This document shows, piece by piece, positions 1-11,853 of a stretch of 64,000 bases of DNA. The notes under the pieces were generated by a model, which worked only from the letters and a program-made list of their open reading frames with translations, had not been told where the DNA came from and did not search any database. Position 1 is the stretch's first letter, and every line of letters begins with the position of its first letter. Source of the stretch: Saksenaea vasiformis B4078 (Eukaryota; Mucoromycota; Mucoromycetes; Mucorales; Saksenaeaceae); NCBI GenBank assembly GCA_000697055.1, contig JNDT01002355.1, positions 62,001 to 126,000 on the forward strand, in the 5' to 3' direction. A program made the position numbers and the translations under genes.

Positions 1-352
1 GGTACCATTCAATTGCTTTGTTAATGTCTAGCTTTTCATATCCATGGATATCTCCAAGGTCGATTAGCGCAACTACAATTCCTCTATCTGCCGCTTTTTG
101 GTACCATTCGATTGCTTTGTTGATGTCTCGACTCACACCGTGTTCATAATTATACATCCGTCCAAGTCCATGTTGCGCATCTTCATTTCCTTGATCACCT
201 GCATTTCTGCACTATTCATACGCCTTGGAGTACAATTTGCTCGCTTTCTCCTCGTCCTCCTCCACACCCCGCCCAGACCAATACATCCATCCAAGTTTAT
301 ATTGTCTAGTTACATTTGATGATAATTTCTCTGTCGAGTTGTACAAGGTCAT
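1..352 (-). pseudogene. Locus A: internally deleted MACPF-like/Sel1 family remnant (runs off left edge)
   Basis: The minus strand encodes Sel1 repeats (motif DINKAIEWY near the left edge, more repeats up to about 300). A start codon at 352-350 begins a short exon like the first exon of copy G (both end in TEKLSSN followed by GTAAC). In the other copies this GTAA is the donor of intron 1; here the sequence runs straight into Sel1 repeat coding, so the MACPF-like exons, the linker and the donor's partner acceptor are missing. Read through in frame, the ORF meets TAG at 214-212, where paralogues have a TGG tryptophan codon. The homologous 5' flank (353-560) is retained. The copy therefore looks like an internal deletion derivative, then stop-disrupted. 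Its 3' end lies outside the window. Confidence 0.75.
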
Positions 353-700
353 TGAAAAGGATAAGGAGATGTTGTAGTGTCTGTCGTCCTGTTATCGAAA
401 TGAGCGCTCGAAATGGCGACATCTAAGTTCAGTTAAAGTTCATGTAAGCCAACGTGAAACGCCAGCCGTTCCATTATCCTAAAGTAGAAAGCGGAAGCAT
501 CTCAGGCATGGAAGGTTCATATGTTGGCGGGTGAACGAGCGATGAGCACAGCAGTATAGACAAAATGCTAAGCACCAACACTGAGGAAAATGCATCTCTT
601 TCTTTCCTTCCTCAGTTTACATGGCACAGTGCCAGCAACGAGACGGAATCCAGAGACTGCGGAAAATAAAACAGAAAAGAAAAAAAATAAATCAATTCTT
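353..700. other. Intergenic: flank of locus A and 3' flank of locus B
   Basis: No coding sequence is supported. Bases 353-560 are recognisably homologous to the 5' flank of locus B (6760-6960), so the duplicated unit includes upstream DNA. The rest, up to the locus B stop codon at 701, is A-rich and shows nothing else. Confidence 0.6.
408..430 (-). promoter_or_regulatory. Conserved upstream element of locus A (degenerate copy)
   Basis: Lies 56-78 bp upstream of the locus A start codon. It aligns with the elements upstream of copies B, D and G, but here the outer triplets of the CGG-N7-CCG core are changed to TGT and TCG. It is preceded by TTATCGAAATGAG, also shared with copy B. Conservation is seen directly; a regulatory role is inferred. 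Confidence 0.4.
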
Positions 701-3700
701 TTAATCAATATTGTATCCTTTTCTCTTTAACTCATCAAGTGCTCGCTGCGCCCACCAATTTCCTTGATCCGCTGCTTTCTGGTACCATTCAATTGATTTG
801 TTGATGTCTTTCTTGCCATCTCTGTAAACATCCCCCATTCTGCATTGCGTATATTGATCTCCTTGATCCGCTGCTTTCTCGTACCATTCAATTGCTTTGT
901 CGATGTCTTTCTTTACTCCATATCCCCAATAATACATCCTTCCAAGCGTGTATTGCGCATCTTCATTTCCTTGATCCGCCGCTTTTTGGTACCATTCAAT
1001 TGCTTTGTCGATGTCTTTTTTTACTCCAGATCCCGTATAATACATATGTCCAAGTGTGTATTGCGCATCTTCATTTCCCTGATCAGCTGCATTTTTGCAC
1101 CATTCATACGCCTTGGAGTACAATTCCTCTGCTTTCTCAATGTCCCTCTCAACGCCATATCCCCGCTCATACAGATTTCCAAGATTATATTGTCCAATTC
1201 CATGTCCCTGGTCTGCTGCTTTTCCGTACCATTCAGCTGCTTCCTTCCAATTACGATCTACACCTCGTCCGTGATAGTACATTTCACCCAGTCTGGTTTG
1301 TGCTTCACGGCTTCCCCGTTCCGCTGCCTTTTTGTACCACTCGTATGCTTTAACGTAGTCTTTGTCCACACCTATTCCGCGGTAGTACTTCTCGCCAAGG
1401 TTGAATTGCTCCCATTCACTGCTCTGATCAGTCGAATCTTTGCATAGGTTCGTGTCATGTTTGCTGTCTACGTCTGCACTTCTTTCATAACTCCGGGTAT
1501 CTCCACGCTCACCTTCACTTTCGCGATCGTCTCCTTTTTGTATTATGCTGATATGGTCGACCGCACCATTGTCATCAGTATCCTCATCGATGGATATATT
1601 TTCTTCATGTTCTTGATTGTCTGCCTTGTTACTCAGATTGTCGTCTTGCTCCTCTTTGTGCAAACTATCTTCATGACTTGGTAGACTAGTAAAGTCGTCT
1701 GCTGTCTCTTCACCTTCTCGGCTAACAAATTCGTGTTGTATGTTAATGTCGTTGGTATTGCTATCATTATCAGAATCGCCAAATATATCTTTTTGAGGTT
1801 CGTTTTGCAAGTTGTCATGTCCATTATATATGGCTCTGTTGCTGTCTTGTTCCAGAAATTGCAACCGACTCATGTCTTCAACATCGTCTTCCGTACTTTC
1901 ATGGCTTCTGGCACATTGTTTGGATACTTCAGCGGGATTCTCTTCCGCCGCATGCTCAAGCTCATTATCCGAAAATGCTTTGTCATAAACCTCCTCCACT
2001 TGTAGACGTTTATCATTCTTAAGGGCTTTATAAATCGGCTTAACATCTTTGACCTGTACAGTGGATGGTTTTGACCTTGTAGTTTCCTTCCAGTTTCCTG
2101 ATCCATCCAGGAAAAATAACTCGCATTCAGATTCTTGCGCTGCACCCTTTCCAAGTTGAGACGCATAACCAACGCAAGACTGCGCCTCAGCATCGTTCTG
2201 TTCAGCTGCTTTCTTGAACCAATCAAGGGATTGAGCGTAATCCCTTTCAACGGCTTCCCCGTCTCGATATGCACATCCGACTCTTCTTTGGGCATAGCTG
2301 TGGCTCTGTTCAGCAGATGTCTTGTACCATTCAAATGCCTTTTCGAAATCCTGACTCACGCCGTTTCCACCTCGGTATGCGTCACCAACGCACGCTTGTG
2401 CTTCAGCATCATTCTTTTCAGCCGCTTTTTCGAACCACTTGAACGATTGTCCAAAGTCCCGATCAACGCCTTGACCTTCGCGGTATGCATATCCAAGCTG
2501 CTTTTGTGCGTACACGTAGTCTTGATTTGCAGATTTTTCGTACCATTTAAATGCCTTAAAAGAATCTTGCTCTACACCACGTCCAAAACTGAACGCATCA
2601 CCAATGCAAGCTTGTGCCTCGGCGTCATTTTGTTCTGCTGCTTTTTGGAACCAACCGACGGCCTCTGCGTAATCTGTTTTGACTCCTTCGCCATCTCTAT
2701 ATGCACATCCGACTTTTGTTTGAGCGTAACTATAATCCTGTTCGGCAGACGTTTTATACCATTCGAATGCCTTGGCATAGTCTTGGCTCACACCGATACC
2801 AGCTCTGTAGGCATCACCGATACAAGCCTGTGCTTCAGCGTCGTTTTTCTCAGCTGCTTTTTGGAACCATTTGAACGATTCAGTAGAGTTCTGCTCAATG
2901 CCTTCGCCATTGCGGTATGCACAGCCAACTCGTATCTGAGCATAGACGTACTCTTGACGCGCCGATTTACTATACCAGTTGAAAGCTTTGGTGTAATCTT
3001 GCTGCACACCCTGTCCCGCTCTGTATGCGTCACCAATACAAGCTTGTGCTTCTGCATCGTTCTGTTCCGCTGCTTTTTTAAACCATTCGAACGACTGTGC
3101 GTAATCCTGACTGACTCCTTCACCGTCCCTGTATGCGCATCCGACTCTCCTTTGTGCATAGCAGTGGTTCTGTTCAGCAGATTTCTTGTACCATTGGAAC
3201 GCCTTTTCGTAATCCTGACTAATGCCATTTCCACCTCGGTATGCGTCACCGACACATGCTTGTGCTTCAGCATCATTCTTTTCAGCTGCTTTTTCGAACC
3301 ACTTGAACGATTGTCCAAAGTCCCGATCAACGCCTTGACCTTCGCGATATGCATAGCCAAGTCGTGTCTGAGCATAGGTGCAGTCCTGATGTGCTGATTT
3401 GCTATACCAATCGAAAGCTGCGGTATAGTCTTGCTTTGCACCCTGTCCTACTCTATATGCATCACCAATGTAAGCTCGTGCCTCGGCATCGTTCTTTTCT
3501 GCTGCTTTCGTGAACCATTCGATGGATTGTGCGAAGTCCTGGGAGACACCTTCACCATCTCTATAGGCACATCCAACTTTCCTTTGAGCGTAGGCGTGAT
3601 TTTGCTCTGCAGACTTCATGTACCATTCAAAGGCATTTTCGTAATCTTTCGAGCTACGGTCTCGAGTTTGGTAAACGTCGCCAATGCACGCTTGCGCTTC

Positions 3701-6700
3701 AGCATCGTTTTTTTCGGCTGCCTTTTGAAACCAGTCGAACGATTGTCCAAGGTCCTTTTCGACGCCTTTGCCGTCTTTGTAAGCATGGCCCAGTCGCATC
3801 TGTGCATAAGTATATTCCTGGCGAGCGGACTTATTGTACCGGTTGAATGCTTGTTTATCATCTGGTTCTACGCCGCGACCAATCCTGTAAGCATCACCAA
3901 TAGATGCTTGTGCTTCTGCATCATTTTGTTCCGCTGCTTTTTTAAACCATTTGAACGACTGTGCGTAATCCTGACTGACTCCTTCACCGTCCCTGTATGC
4001 GCATCCGACTCTCCTTTGTGCATAGCAGTGGTTCTGTTCAGCAGATTTCTTGTACCATTGGAACGCCTTTTCGTAATCCTGACTAACGCCATTTCCACCT
4101 CGGTATGCGTCACCGACACATGCTTGTGCTTCAGCATCGTTTTTTTCGGCTGCCCTTTGGAACCAGTCGAACGATTGTCCAAGGTCCTTTTCGACGCCTT
4201 TGCCGTCTTTGTAAGCGTGGCCCAGCCGCATTTGTGCATAAGCATATTCCTGGAAAGCGGATTTTTTGTACCAGTCGAAGGCTTGCCTATCATCTGGTTC
4301 TACGCCGCGACCAATCCTGTAAGCATCACCAATAGATGCCTGTGCCTCTGCATCGTTTTGTTTCGCCGCCTTTGTAAACCACTCAAATGACTGTGCATAA
4401 TCCTGACCGACTCCTTCGCCATCCCGATACGCGCATCCAACTCTTCTTTGTGCATAGCAGTGGTTCTGTTCAGCAGATTTCTTGTACCATTCGAACGCCT
4501 TTTCATAATCCTGGCTCACGCCGTTTCCTCCTCGGTACGCATCACCAACGCATGCCTGTGCTTCAGCATCGTTCTTTTCAGCTGCTTTCTCAAACCACTT
4601 GAACGACTGTCCAAAGTCCTGTTCAACGCCTTGGCCATCTCTGTAGGCATAGCCCACGCGCACTTGTGCATAGGCATGTTCCTGATGTGCAGATCTACTA
4701 TACCAATCTAATGCTTGCTTATAATCTTGTTTTACACTCTGGCCAATTCTATACGCATCACCAATGTATGCTTGCGCTTCAGCATCGTTTTGTTCCGCCG
4801 CTTTTGTGAACCACTCGAATGACTGTGCATAATCCTGACCGACTCCTTCGCCATCTCGATATGCGCATCCAACTCTTCTCTGAGCGTAAATGTGATCCTG
4901 TTCGGCCGAACTTTTGTACCATTCGAACGCTTTTTCGTAATCCTGGATTATGCCATTTCCACTTCGGTACGCGTCACCAACGCATGCTTGCGCCTCAGCA
5001 TCGTTACTTTCAGCTGCTTTTTCAAACCACTTGAATGATTTAACAGAATCTCGTTCAATGCCTTCGCCGTCTCTGTATGCGTAGCCAACTTTTCTCTGTG
5101 CATAGACGTGGTCTTGATCCGCGGATTTTTTATACCACTCGAATGCTTTCGTAGAGTCCTTGTCTATACCGTTTCCTAAACTGTATGCATCGCCAACACG
5201 CGCTTGCGCCTCAGCATCATTTTTCTTGGCTGCTTCTTGGAACCACTTGAATGGTTCTGCGTAATCTTGACTAACGCCTTCCCAGTCCCTATATGCATAT
5301 CCAACATTTTCTTGTGTGCAGATTTCGTTCTGACTTGCCGAATCATGTTTGTTTCCTAGATTAGCTGCTTTTGAGTTCAGATTGACATCTTGTGGGTCTC
5401 CATGCAAACTGCCTTCATGGCTGGGTAGATCATCGGAATCATTTGGTGTGTCTCCACTTTCTCGGTTAACAATTTCGTGTTGTATGCTAGTATCGTCGGT
5501 GTTACTGTCATCGTCAGGATCTTCACCGAATATACACTTTTTCGGTTCGCTTTGCAAACTTTCATGCTTATTGTCTATGACTTTGTCGCTGTCTTGGTCC
5601 AGAAGTTGCAACGTACTCATATCTTCAACCTTGTCTCCCAAACATTCATTGCTTTGGCCAGACTTTCTGAAACCTTCAGCGGGTTCTTCTTTGACCGGAT
5701 ACCCGAACTCGTTATCAGAAAATGCTTTATCGTAGACCTCCTCCACTTGAAGCCGCTCATTTTCTTCAAGGATACTATATATCGGCTTCAAGTCTTTGAA
5801 TTGGATAATGGCTGGGTCGGATGTAGTAGTCTCTGTCCAGCTTCCTAATCCATCCACGAAAAATGATCCAAGATCACCACCTACCACAAGTTTATCTAGC
5901 AACTATCGCGTATACGTGCTGAAGATTACCTATGATTTTGTAACCTTTGATCACATCCGCGACGTCTTCTACTATCTGATGGATGGACTGGATTGTGTTA
6001 CGTTCAATCTTCCGTTTACGCTCTTTTCTGTTCTTCATCTTCGGACTCTCTTTCTTGCGAGCAATTAGACCACCTGAACGAGGAAGATAATTAGGTAACG
6101 TTACAGGTATGGTAATCATTGTACCAAGCAAAATTTTGGACGGGTAATAGTATCCAAACCGCTCAAACACAGTTTGCAGGGCTCTATACCTTTTCTTATT
6201 GGTGGCTTCCTTCAAAGCTTCTTGCACAGCTTTCCTGAAACGGTCCGTTGCTTTGAGATGTTCCAAAGACAGATGTATCTATAAAAACTTTTGAATTATT
6301 CGTAAATGTCTGCTTGTTTGTTTACTTCTGCCCGAGAAACATAAGAAACGATGTATTCAACTGTATCGCTTGAAAAAAACTGGCGGTTTCGTTTACATGC
6401 ACAGCAACTAGATTTAGCAGAAGTATCATAAGCAAGCGTCTTAGGCGATAAGCGGTCAAGACTGTCATCCATAAGCAATCTATTCATAAGATTGTCTTCG
6501 ATGATGGCTCTCGTGAACCTATATTCCGCAGACGGTCTGTCGCAGGAATAAACATGAAGAAATCTGAGCATATTATCCTTTCCTTCTTCAAGATGGATTG
6601 CAGAGTATTCAGCAGTGCACCCATCAAGATGGAGACCTCGTATGCACCGGTTGAAAACATCATAGGTCAAAAATTGAGTAAGCTGTCAAGAAGTTTAATT

Positions 6701-6759
6701 AACTGATCGAAGACATGATTTTGCCTTGTTACATTAGATGACGATCTCGCTGTTGCCAT
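701..6759 (-). CDS. Locus B: giant MACPF-like/Sel1-repeat protein, 1953 aa
   Basis: Predicted exons (minus): 6759-6733, 6682-6326, 6278-6125, 6073-5930 and 5880-701; every junction is GT-AG and the frame closes exactly. Exon 3/4 carries FGYYYPSKILLGG, which fits the MACPF/CDC signature pattern [YF]-G-x-x-[FY]-x6-G-G, though without the usual Thr/Ser-His. It is followed by KIIGGDLGSFF and PAIIQFKDLKPIY. After an acidic linker come about 30 Sel1 repeats of 36 aa in alternating pairs (nt ~5310-2130). Then a second, partial MACPF-tail (FFLDGSGNWKE...), a second acidic linker and 6-7 more Sel1 repeats (nt ~1415-720) follow. No signal peptide is visible. Sel1 repeats are alpha-solenoid protein-interaction scaffolds. 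The function is unknown; the MACPF assignment is a motif-level inference. The doubled architecture suggests two paralogues fused. Confidence 0.8.
2130..5310 (-). repeat. Higher-order Sel1 coding repeat array in locus B
   Basis: Tandem 108-bp (36-codon) Sel1 units alternate between two types, giving a 216-bp dimer marked by about 15 NDAEA motifs. Neighbouring dimers alternate again (EKNDAEA / EQNDAEA), giving a 432-bp unit in the middle of the array. Segments 3095-3272 and 3959-4136 are nearly identical at an offset of 864 bp (two 432-bp units), which indicates recent unequal exchange. The array is entirely in frame. Confidence 0.85.
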
Positions 6760-7116
6760 TGAAAAGAAGAAACAGACGATGTAACCTTTGTCATCATTTT
6801 ATCGAAATGAGTTCTCGGAATGACGCCGTTTAAATTCTGTTAAGGTTCATGTAAGCCGATGTGAGGTCCGGCGCCCCATTATCTTAAATTGGAAAATACC
6901 AGCACTATCAGACACGCAAGGTTTATAGGTTGGCCATATGAAACACTGACGGCTGCGTAAGAGTCTCCTATTCAAGAATATAGGTTATTATTACTTTTGT
7001 CGTCGGATTACGTGATCGAATGTCAAAAACAAACGGAATACACAAAAACTGAAGAAAATATAAAATCAGTTTTTCATCCTCCCATCCGTAAGTCATCAAG
7101 TTTCAATTGAGTATCT
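6760..7116. other. Intergenic: 5' flank of locus B / 3' flank of locus C
   Basis: No gene seen. The first 200 bp next to locus B are homologous to the flank of locus A (353-560). The remainder is AT-rich without recognisable features. Confidence 0.5.
6815..6837 (-). promoter_or_regulatory. Conserved upstream element of locus B (CGG-N7-CCG)
   Basis: Read on the coding strand it is AATTTAAACGG-CGTCATT-CCGA, located 56-78 bp upstream of the ATG at 6759. The same element occurs at nearly the same distance before copies D and G, and in degenerate form before A. Inverted CGG triplets are the known half-sites of Zn(II)2Cys6 fungal regulators; that this one is bound is inference. Confidence 0.45.
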
Positions 7117-9353
7117 TCATTCCCTTGATGCTTTGTTTTTGTTTTTATACCATTCAAGTACTTTGTCAAGTTCCTCCATTTTCCAACTGTAAATATTTAC
7201 CAGTTTCATCTTCGCACCTTCGTTTCCTTGATCCGCCGCTTTTTTGTACCATTCGATTGCTTTTTCGATGTCTGCATTATCTCCACGACCCCAGAAATAC
7301 CTATTTGCAAGTGTGTATTGCGCATCTTCATTTCCCTGATCTGCCGCTTTTTGGTACCATTCAATTGCTTTGTTGGTGTCTTCATTTACGCCTTTTCCTC
7401 GATAGTACACTTCTCCAAGTGTGTATTGCGCATCTTCATTCCCTCGCTCAGCTGCGTCATTGCACCATCCATGCGCCTTCGAATAAAGCTCCTTTGCTTT
7501 CTTCTGATCCTTTTCCACGCCACATCCCCACCAATACATATCCCCAACACGGTATTGTGCAATTCCATATCCTTGATCAGCTGCTTTTTTAAACCACTCT
7601 ATCGCTTTGGTGCAGTCTTGCTTTCTACCTCGCTTATATCTGCACATACATCTGTACAAATCTCCCAGTTTGGTTTGCGCCTCGGTGTTTCCCTGCTCTG
7701 CTGCCTTTTTGTACCACCGAAGCGCTTTCTTGTTGTCTCGGACAATTCCTCGTCCATGTTTATATATATCTCCAAGCCTGGTTTGTGCTTCACTATTTCC
7801 CTGATCCGCCGCTTTTCTATAACATTTCATTGCTTTAACGTAATTTTTATCCACCTCCATCCCACAATAGTATATCTCGCCAAGTTCGAATTGCATCCAT
7901 TTGCCGTCATCTTCTTCTTCTTCTTCTTCTCCATCGTCGTCGTCGTCGTCGATTGCGTTTTCATACACGTTGTTACCCTTACGGTCTTCGTTCATATTAT
8001 CTTTCTGGATGGGTATATTATCAGGTGCCTGTCGTACGTTTTCATCTTCCTGGCCAGCAATATCTTTTTCAAAATTGGAGTTACTGATGTCACCGTGAAC
8101 GTCGGTATTCGTGCCGTTGAATAACTGTTCTTCGGATCCTGCTTGCTCAGCTCCATTTCTGCAATCGATTTCTTTATCGTTTTGGCAATCCTCATCTTGC
8201 AGCAAGTAGTCCGGGTGTTTGAGTTTGTTTTGCGCATTTTCATTTTTTGCCTCGCGTTCTTTGAAGATTATACTATTGCTCGTTTCTGTTGGCCTGTAAA
8301 CATAATCATTATGAAACATCTTATAGTAAACATCCTCCACTTGAGCACGTTCATCTTCCTCGAGTAGCTTGTACAATGGCTTTACTTCTCTAAGCTGGAT
8401 AATGGCTGGTTTGGATTTGATGGTTTCCTTCCACTTTTCAAATCCATGTGTGAAAAACGCACCCAAATCACCTCCTATCAAAATGCTTGTCTAGCAACTA
8501 CAATAAATATTCTCTGTTTAATACCTATAACTTTCCAATATCCGTGGTTCTTTATTGCTTTTGTAATATTTTCCGCTATATCACTGCTGGAGAAGGTTTC
8601 GTTGTACTCAGTATCCGTTATGCTTCCTCTCTGGATCTTTAAGCTTTCCTTTTTACAAGCCAGTAAACCACCTAAAGTAGGGGAATCGTTAGCTTACGGT
8701 CCATCTCCAGTCATAATACCAAGCATGATCTTCGACGGATAGTAATATCCAAAATTTCCAAATACGTTTTGTAGCGCTTTATACTTCTTGCTGTCAGTGT
8801 CTTCCATCAAAGCATGTTGCACAGCTTGCTTGAAACCAGATGTGGCTTGGATAACTTCAGAAGGTAGGTGCACCTAGTGTAAGGCTTGTTAATTCTAATA
8901 CTCATAGAACATCTCGTAGAGACTTACTTCTCCCCAGGAGATGAAAGATACCGTATATTTAATTGCGCCATTTTTAGAGGATTGTTTACTACGCATACGC
9001 GCACAGCAGCTAATTGCAGCAGCAATATCATACGCAAACTTTTTGTGCTCCAACTTGTGAAAACTGCGATCAAAGAACGGTTCATCCACGAAGTGATCCG
9101 GATCGACGGTCTTTGCGCAAGTTTTTTCCACGAAGGGCTCACCACAAGGATACTCATGGAGGAGTCTTAGCATATTCTCCGTTCCCTCTTCAAGCTGCAT
9201 TGCAGAATACTCGGCAGTATATCCATTAAAATGAAGACCTCGTGCGCATCGGTTGAGGACATCGTACGCTAAAAATTTACTAAACTTTTGAAAGTATCAA
9301 TGAAATAGCATAGATAGATCAGTTTTGATGATTACATTGGGCGAAAAGTTCAT
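7117..9353 (-). CDS. Locus C: MACPF-like/Sel1-repeat protein, 677 aa
   Basis: Exons (minus) 9353-9336, 9284-8928, 8873-8720, 8671-8525 and 8474-7117, joined by GT-AG introns of about 50 nt, with total length divisible by three. The first exon codes only MNFSPN. Exon 2 matches the paralogues (ending in SFISWGE). The MACPF-like signature is split by intron 3 between the two glycines, as in all copies. Exon 4/5 gives VIGGDLGAFF and KPAIIQLREVKPLY. A linker with an acidic run (EEEEEDD) precedes about eight Sel1 repeats. Exon 4 is 147 nt, as in D and E, whereas B and G have 144, so C, D and E form one subgroup. No signal peptide or membrane segment is apparent. Probably cytosolic; role unknown. 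Confidence 0.8.
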
Positions 9354-9804
9354 TTAAAAGTAAAGGAAGAGATGATATAGTAAATGTCGATTTTTATTTC
9401 TCCGTAGAAAGACAATGTCTATGAGCTATAATATTCCCTTTTGTTGACTACAACCTTGGAATGTTTAGTCCAAATCAAAATAGTACCTGTATCTTCTTCT
9501 GCGTAGAATAATTACAGCTGGTTGCGGTATATCTATTGATCTACGTGAATGGATACGCACAGTGAAGCATACCAGAAAGAAACACAACGTCAATGGTGTA
9601 CCGAGTTTGACTTCTCTATTTCATGCGAGTATAAATGTCTACATAGTCGTACGAACGTGCAAGTGATGTTCTTCTTGTACTCTGTTTCTAATAAGCCTGT
9701 ACACGGTGACTGGCATCTTAGTAAACCAGACAGATGTGCCATCTTTTATTCTAATTATTTGTCCCTCCGCCTCCTTGTAGTTCATCAAGTATCTCTTGCG
9801 CACG
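9354..9804. other. Intergenic between loci C and D
   Basis: No supported gene. Downstream of the D stop (below 9805) the reading frame still resembles a Sel1 C-terminus for about 15 codons (RAQEILDEL), suggesting that the D stop is premature. The element conserved upstream of A, B, D and G is not visible upstream of C. Confidence 0.45.
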
Positions 9805-11853
9805 TTAATTTCCTTGATTAGCCGCTTTTTGGAACCATCCAATTGCTTCGTCGATATCTTTCCTCGATGTAATACCCCACCGATACATCTTTCCGAGTGT
9901 GTACTGCGCATCTTCGTCTCCTCGATCAGCTGCATTTTTGCACCATGCATGTGCCTTAGAATAAAGCGCGTTTGCTTTATCCTTGTCCTGCTCTACACAA
10001 CTCCCACACCAATACATATGTCCAAGATTGTATTGTGCAATTCCAAGTCCCTGGTCTGCTGCTTTTCTGTACCATTCAGCTGCTTTTTCTTCGTCTTCAC
10101 ATACACCCTGCCCGTAGTAGTGTATATCGTCCAGTTTCACTCGTGCATCGGCATTTCCTTGCTGCGCTGCCTTCTCGTACCATTCAATCGCTTTCTTTTT
10201 GTCTCGATTTACACCTCGCCCGTATTGATACATATCTCCAAGCCTCGTTTGCGCATTACTATTACCCTGATTCGCCGGCTTTTTGTACCATTCGCTTGCT
10301 TTGTCGTAGTCTTTCTTTACATTTATCCCGTGATAGTAATTATTACCAAGTTCGTACAGCACCCTTTCGTTCTTTCTTTACATTTATCCCGTGATAGTAA
10401 TTATTGCCAAGTTCGTACTGCACCCTTTCGTCATCACAATTCACCGAGCCTTCGTGCTGGCTAACATTCGTATTGTGTCCGTTGTCCGCAAGTTCTTCCT
10501 CGTTAAGTGCATCTTCAGATCCATCTCGTGCATATCTGTCTCCTGGATTCACAGGTTTTTGATCGAAATCAGCGCCATTAATTTCATTGTAATTTTCAGT
10601 ATCTTGATCACTGGATAATCCTTGGTCAGTTTCCTTTCCACAAGCAGTGGTTCTGTCGTCGTCTCGATGTTTAACTTCTATCCTGTAATAGACTTCTTTT
10701 ATTTCACCGCGCGAGCTTTCATCCACTGACTCATGTTCTATGTGGAATTGCGTGTGGTTCTTTTCTGCTGGCTGGTCAAAATAGGTATTGTAGGATATTT
10801 CGTGGTAAATCCCCTCCACTTGAAGACGTTCATCCACTTCAAGAAGTGTATATTTTGGCTTTACATCTTTGAGCTGGATGATTGCTGGCTTTGACTTGAT
10901 GGTCCATTTCCATTGTCCTAACCCATCCGCGAAAAACGATCCAGAATCACCACCTGTCAAAGCTTGTCTATCAGCCATAGAAAATGCACGCCGGTACTAC
11001 CTATGATTTCCCAATATTTATGTTCTGCTATCGCTTTCGTAATCTCTTCCGCGAGATGATCACTGGAGTACACATTTGTATACGCACTATCAATTACACT
11101 CACTTCTTGTAACTTTGGACTCGCTTTCTTGCAAGCAAGCAGACCGCCTAAGTAAGAACCAGTAAGTTCGTATTACACATTTACGAATTGCAGTACCAAG
11201 TAAGACCCTTGACGCGTAATAGTACCCAAAACGTTCAAACACAGTCTGCAGCGTTTCATACTTCTTCTCGTTAGTTCCTTGCTTCAAAGACGTCTCGCAT
11301 AGCTTTCTTGAAGCGAGTAGTTCTCGTGACAGAGTTAGGAGGCAGATATACCTGGAATATACTCTATTATATATGCCATTCTCAAAACGTCTTGCCTATA
11401 TCCTACTTCTCCCCAGGAAATACAACAGAATGTGTAGTCGACTGTGTTATTTTTAAAGAATTGTTGACTACGTTTACGTGCACAGCTACTAGCTTCAGCA
11501 GCGGTATCGTATGCAAACTCTTTGTAGAGCAATTTGTGGAAACTGTTGTCAAGTAATAGCTCGTCGATGAAATGATCCCCTTCAAAGATTTTTGTGCATG
11601 TGTCTTCTTCAAATGGCTCGTCGGAAGGATATTCATGGAATAGTCTTAGCATATTCTCTGTTCCTTCTTCAAGCTCTATTGCGGAGTGTTCAGCGATGTG
11701 TCCGTCAAAATGGAAGCCGCGTGTGCACCGGCTGAAGACATCATATGTTAAGAGTCTATGAACCTTATGAAAATATCAAATAAGCGTATATCAAACGTGA
11801 GTTCAGCTTATTACGTTGGGTGAAACTTTTTGTTTTAGGTTATGCGAAGTCAT
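9805..11853 (-). pseudogene. Locus D: disrupted MACPF-like/Sel1-repeat gene
   Basis: The family exon pattern is recognisable: 11853-11815, 11763-11407, 11351-11197, 11147-11001 and 10953-9805. Two lesions break the frame. Exon 3 is 155 nt instead of the invariant 154, because of an extra base near 11290. A 61-bp tandem duplication (10310-10370 and 10371-10431, differing at only a few positions) interrupts the start of the Sel1 region and shifts frame (61 is not a multiple of 3). A TAA at 9807-9805 also ends the ORF inside what is C-terminal sequence in paralogues. The open stretches otherwise retain GGDSGSFF, an acidic linker and about six Sel1 repeats. Decay appears recent. It is probably a pseudogene unless the sequence contains assembly errors. 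Confidence 0.75.
10310..10431. repeat. 61-bp frameshifting tandem duplication in locus D
   Basis: Two adjacent copies with a period of 61 bp; each contains a 'ctttctttacatttatcccg' core and differs by only a few bases. It duplicates the YELGNNYYHGINVKK coding segment and changes the reading frame, because 61 is 3n+1. Confidence 0.9.

Noticed and set aside
2400..4720. Regularly spaced repeats that could suggest a CRISPR array
   Set aside because: Units are 108/216 bp, coding and in frame with Sel1 repeats; there are no short repeats with unique spacers.
845..5848. Long plus-strand ORFs (for example 2135-3397, 3431-4390) antisense to the giant Sel1 gene
   Set aside because: They mirror the repetitive Sel1 coding array; amino-acid repeats follow the 108-bp period of the other strand and contain no domain. 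They are shadows.
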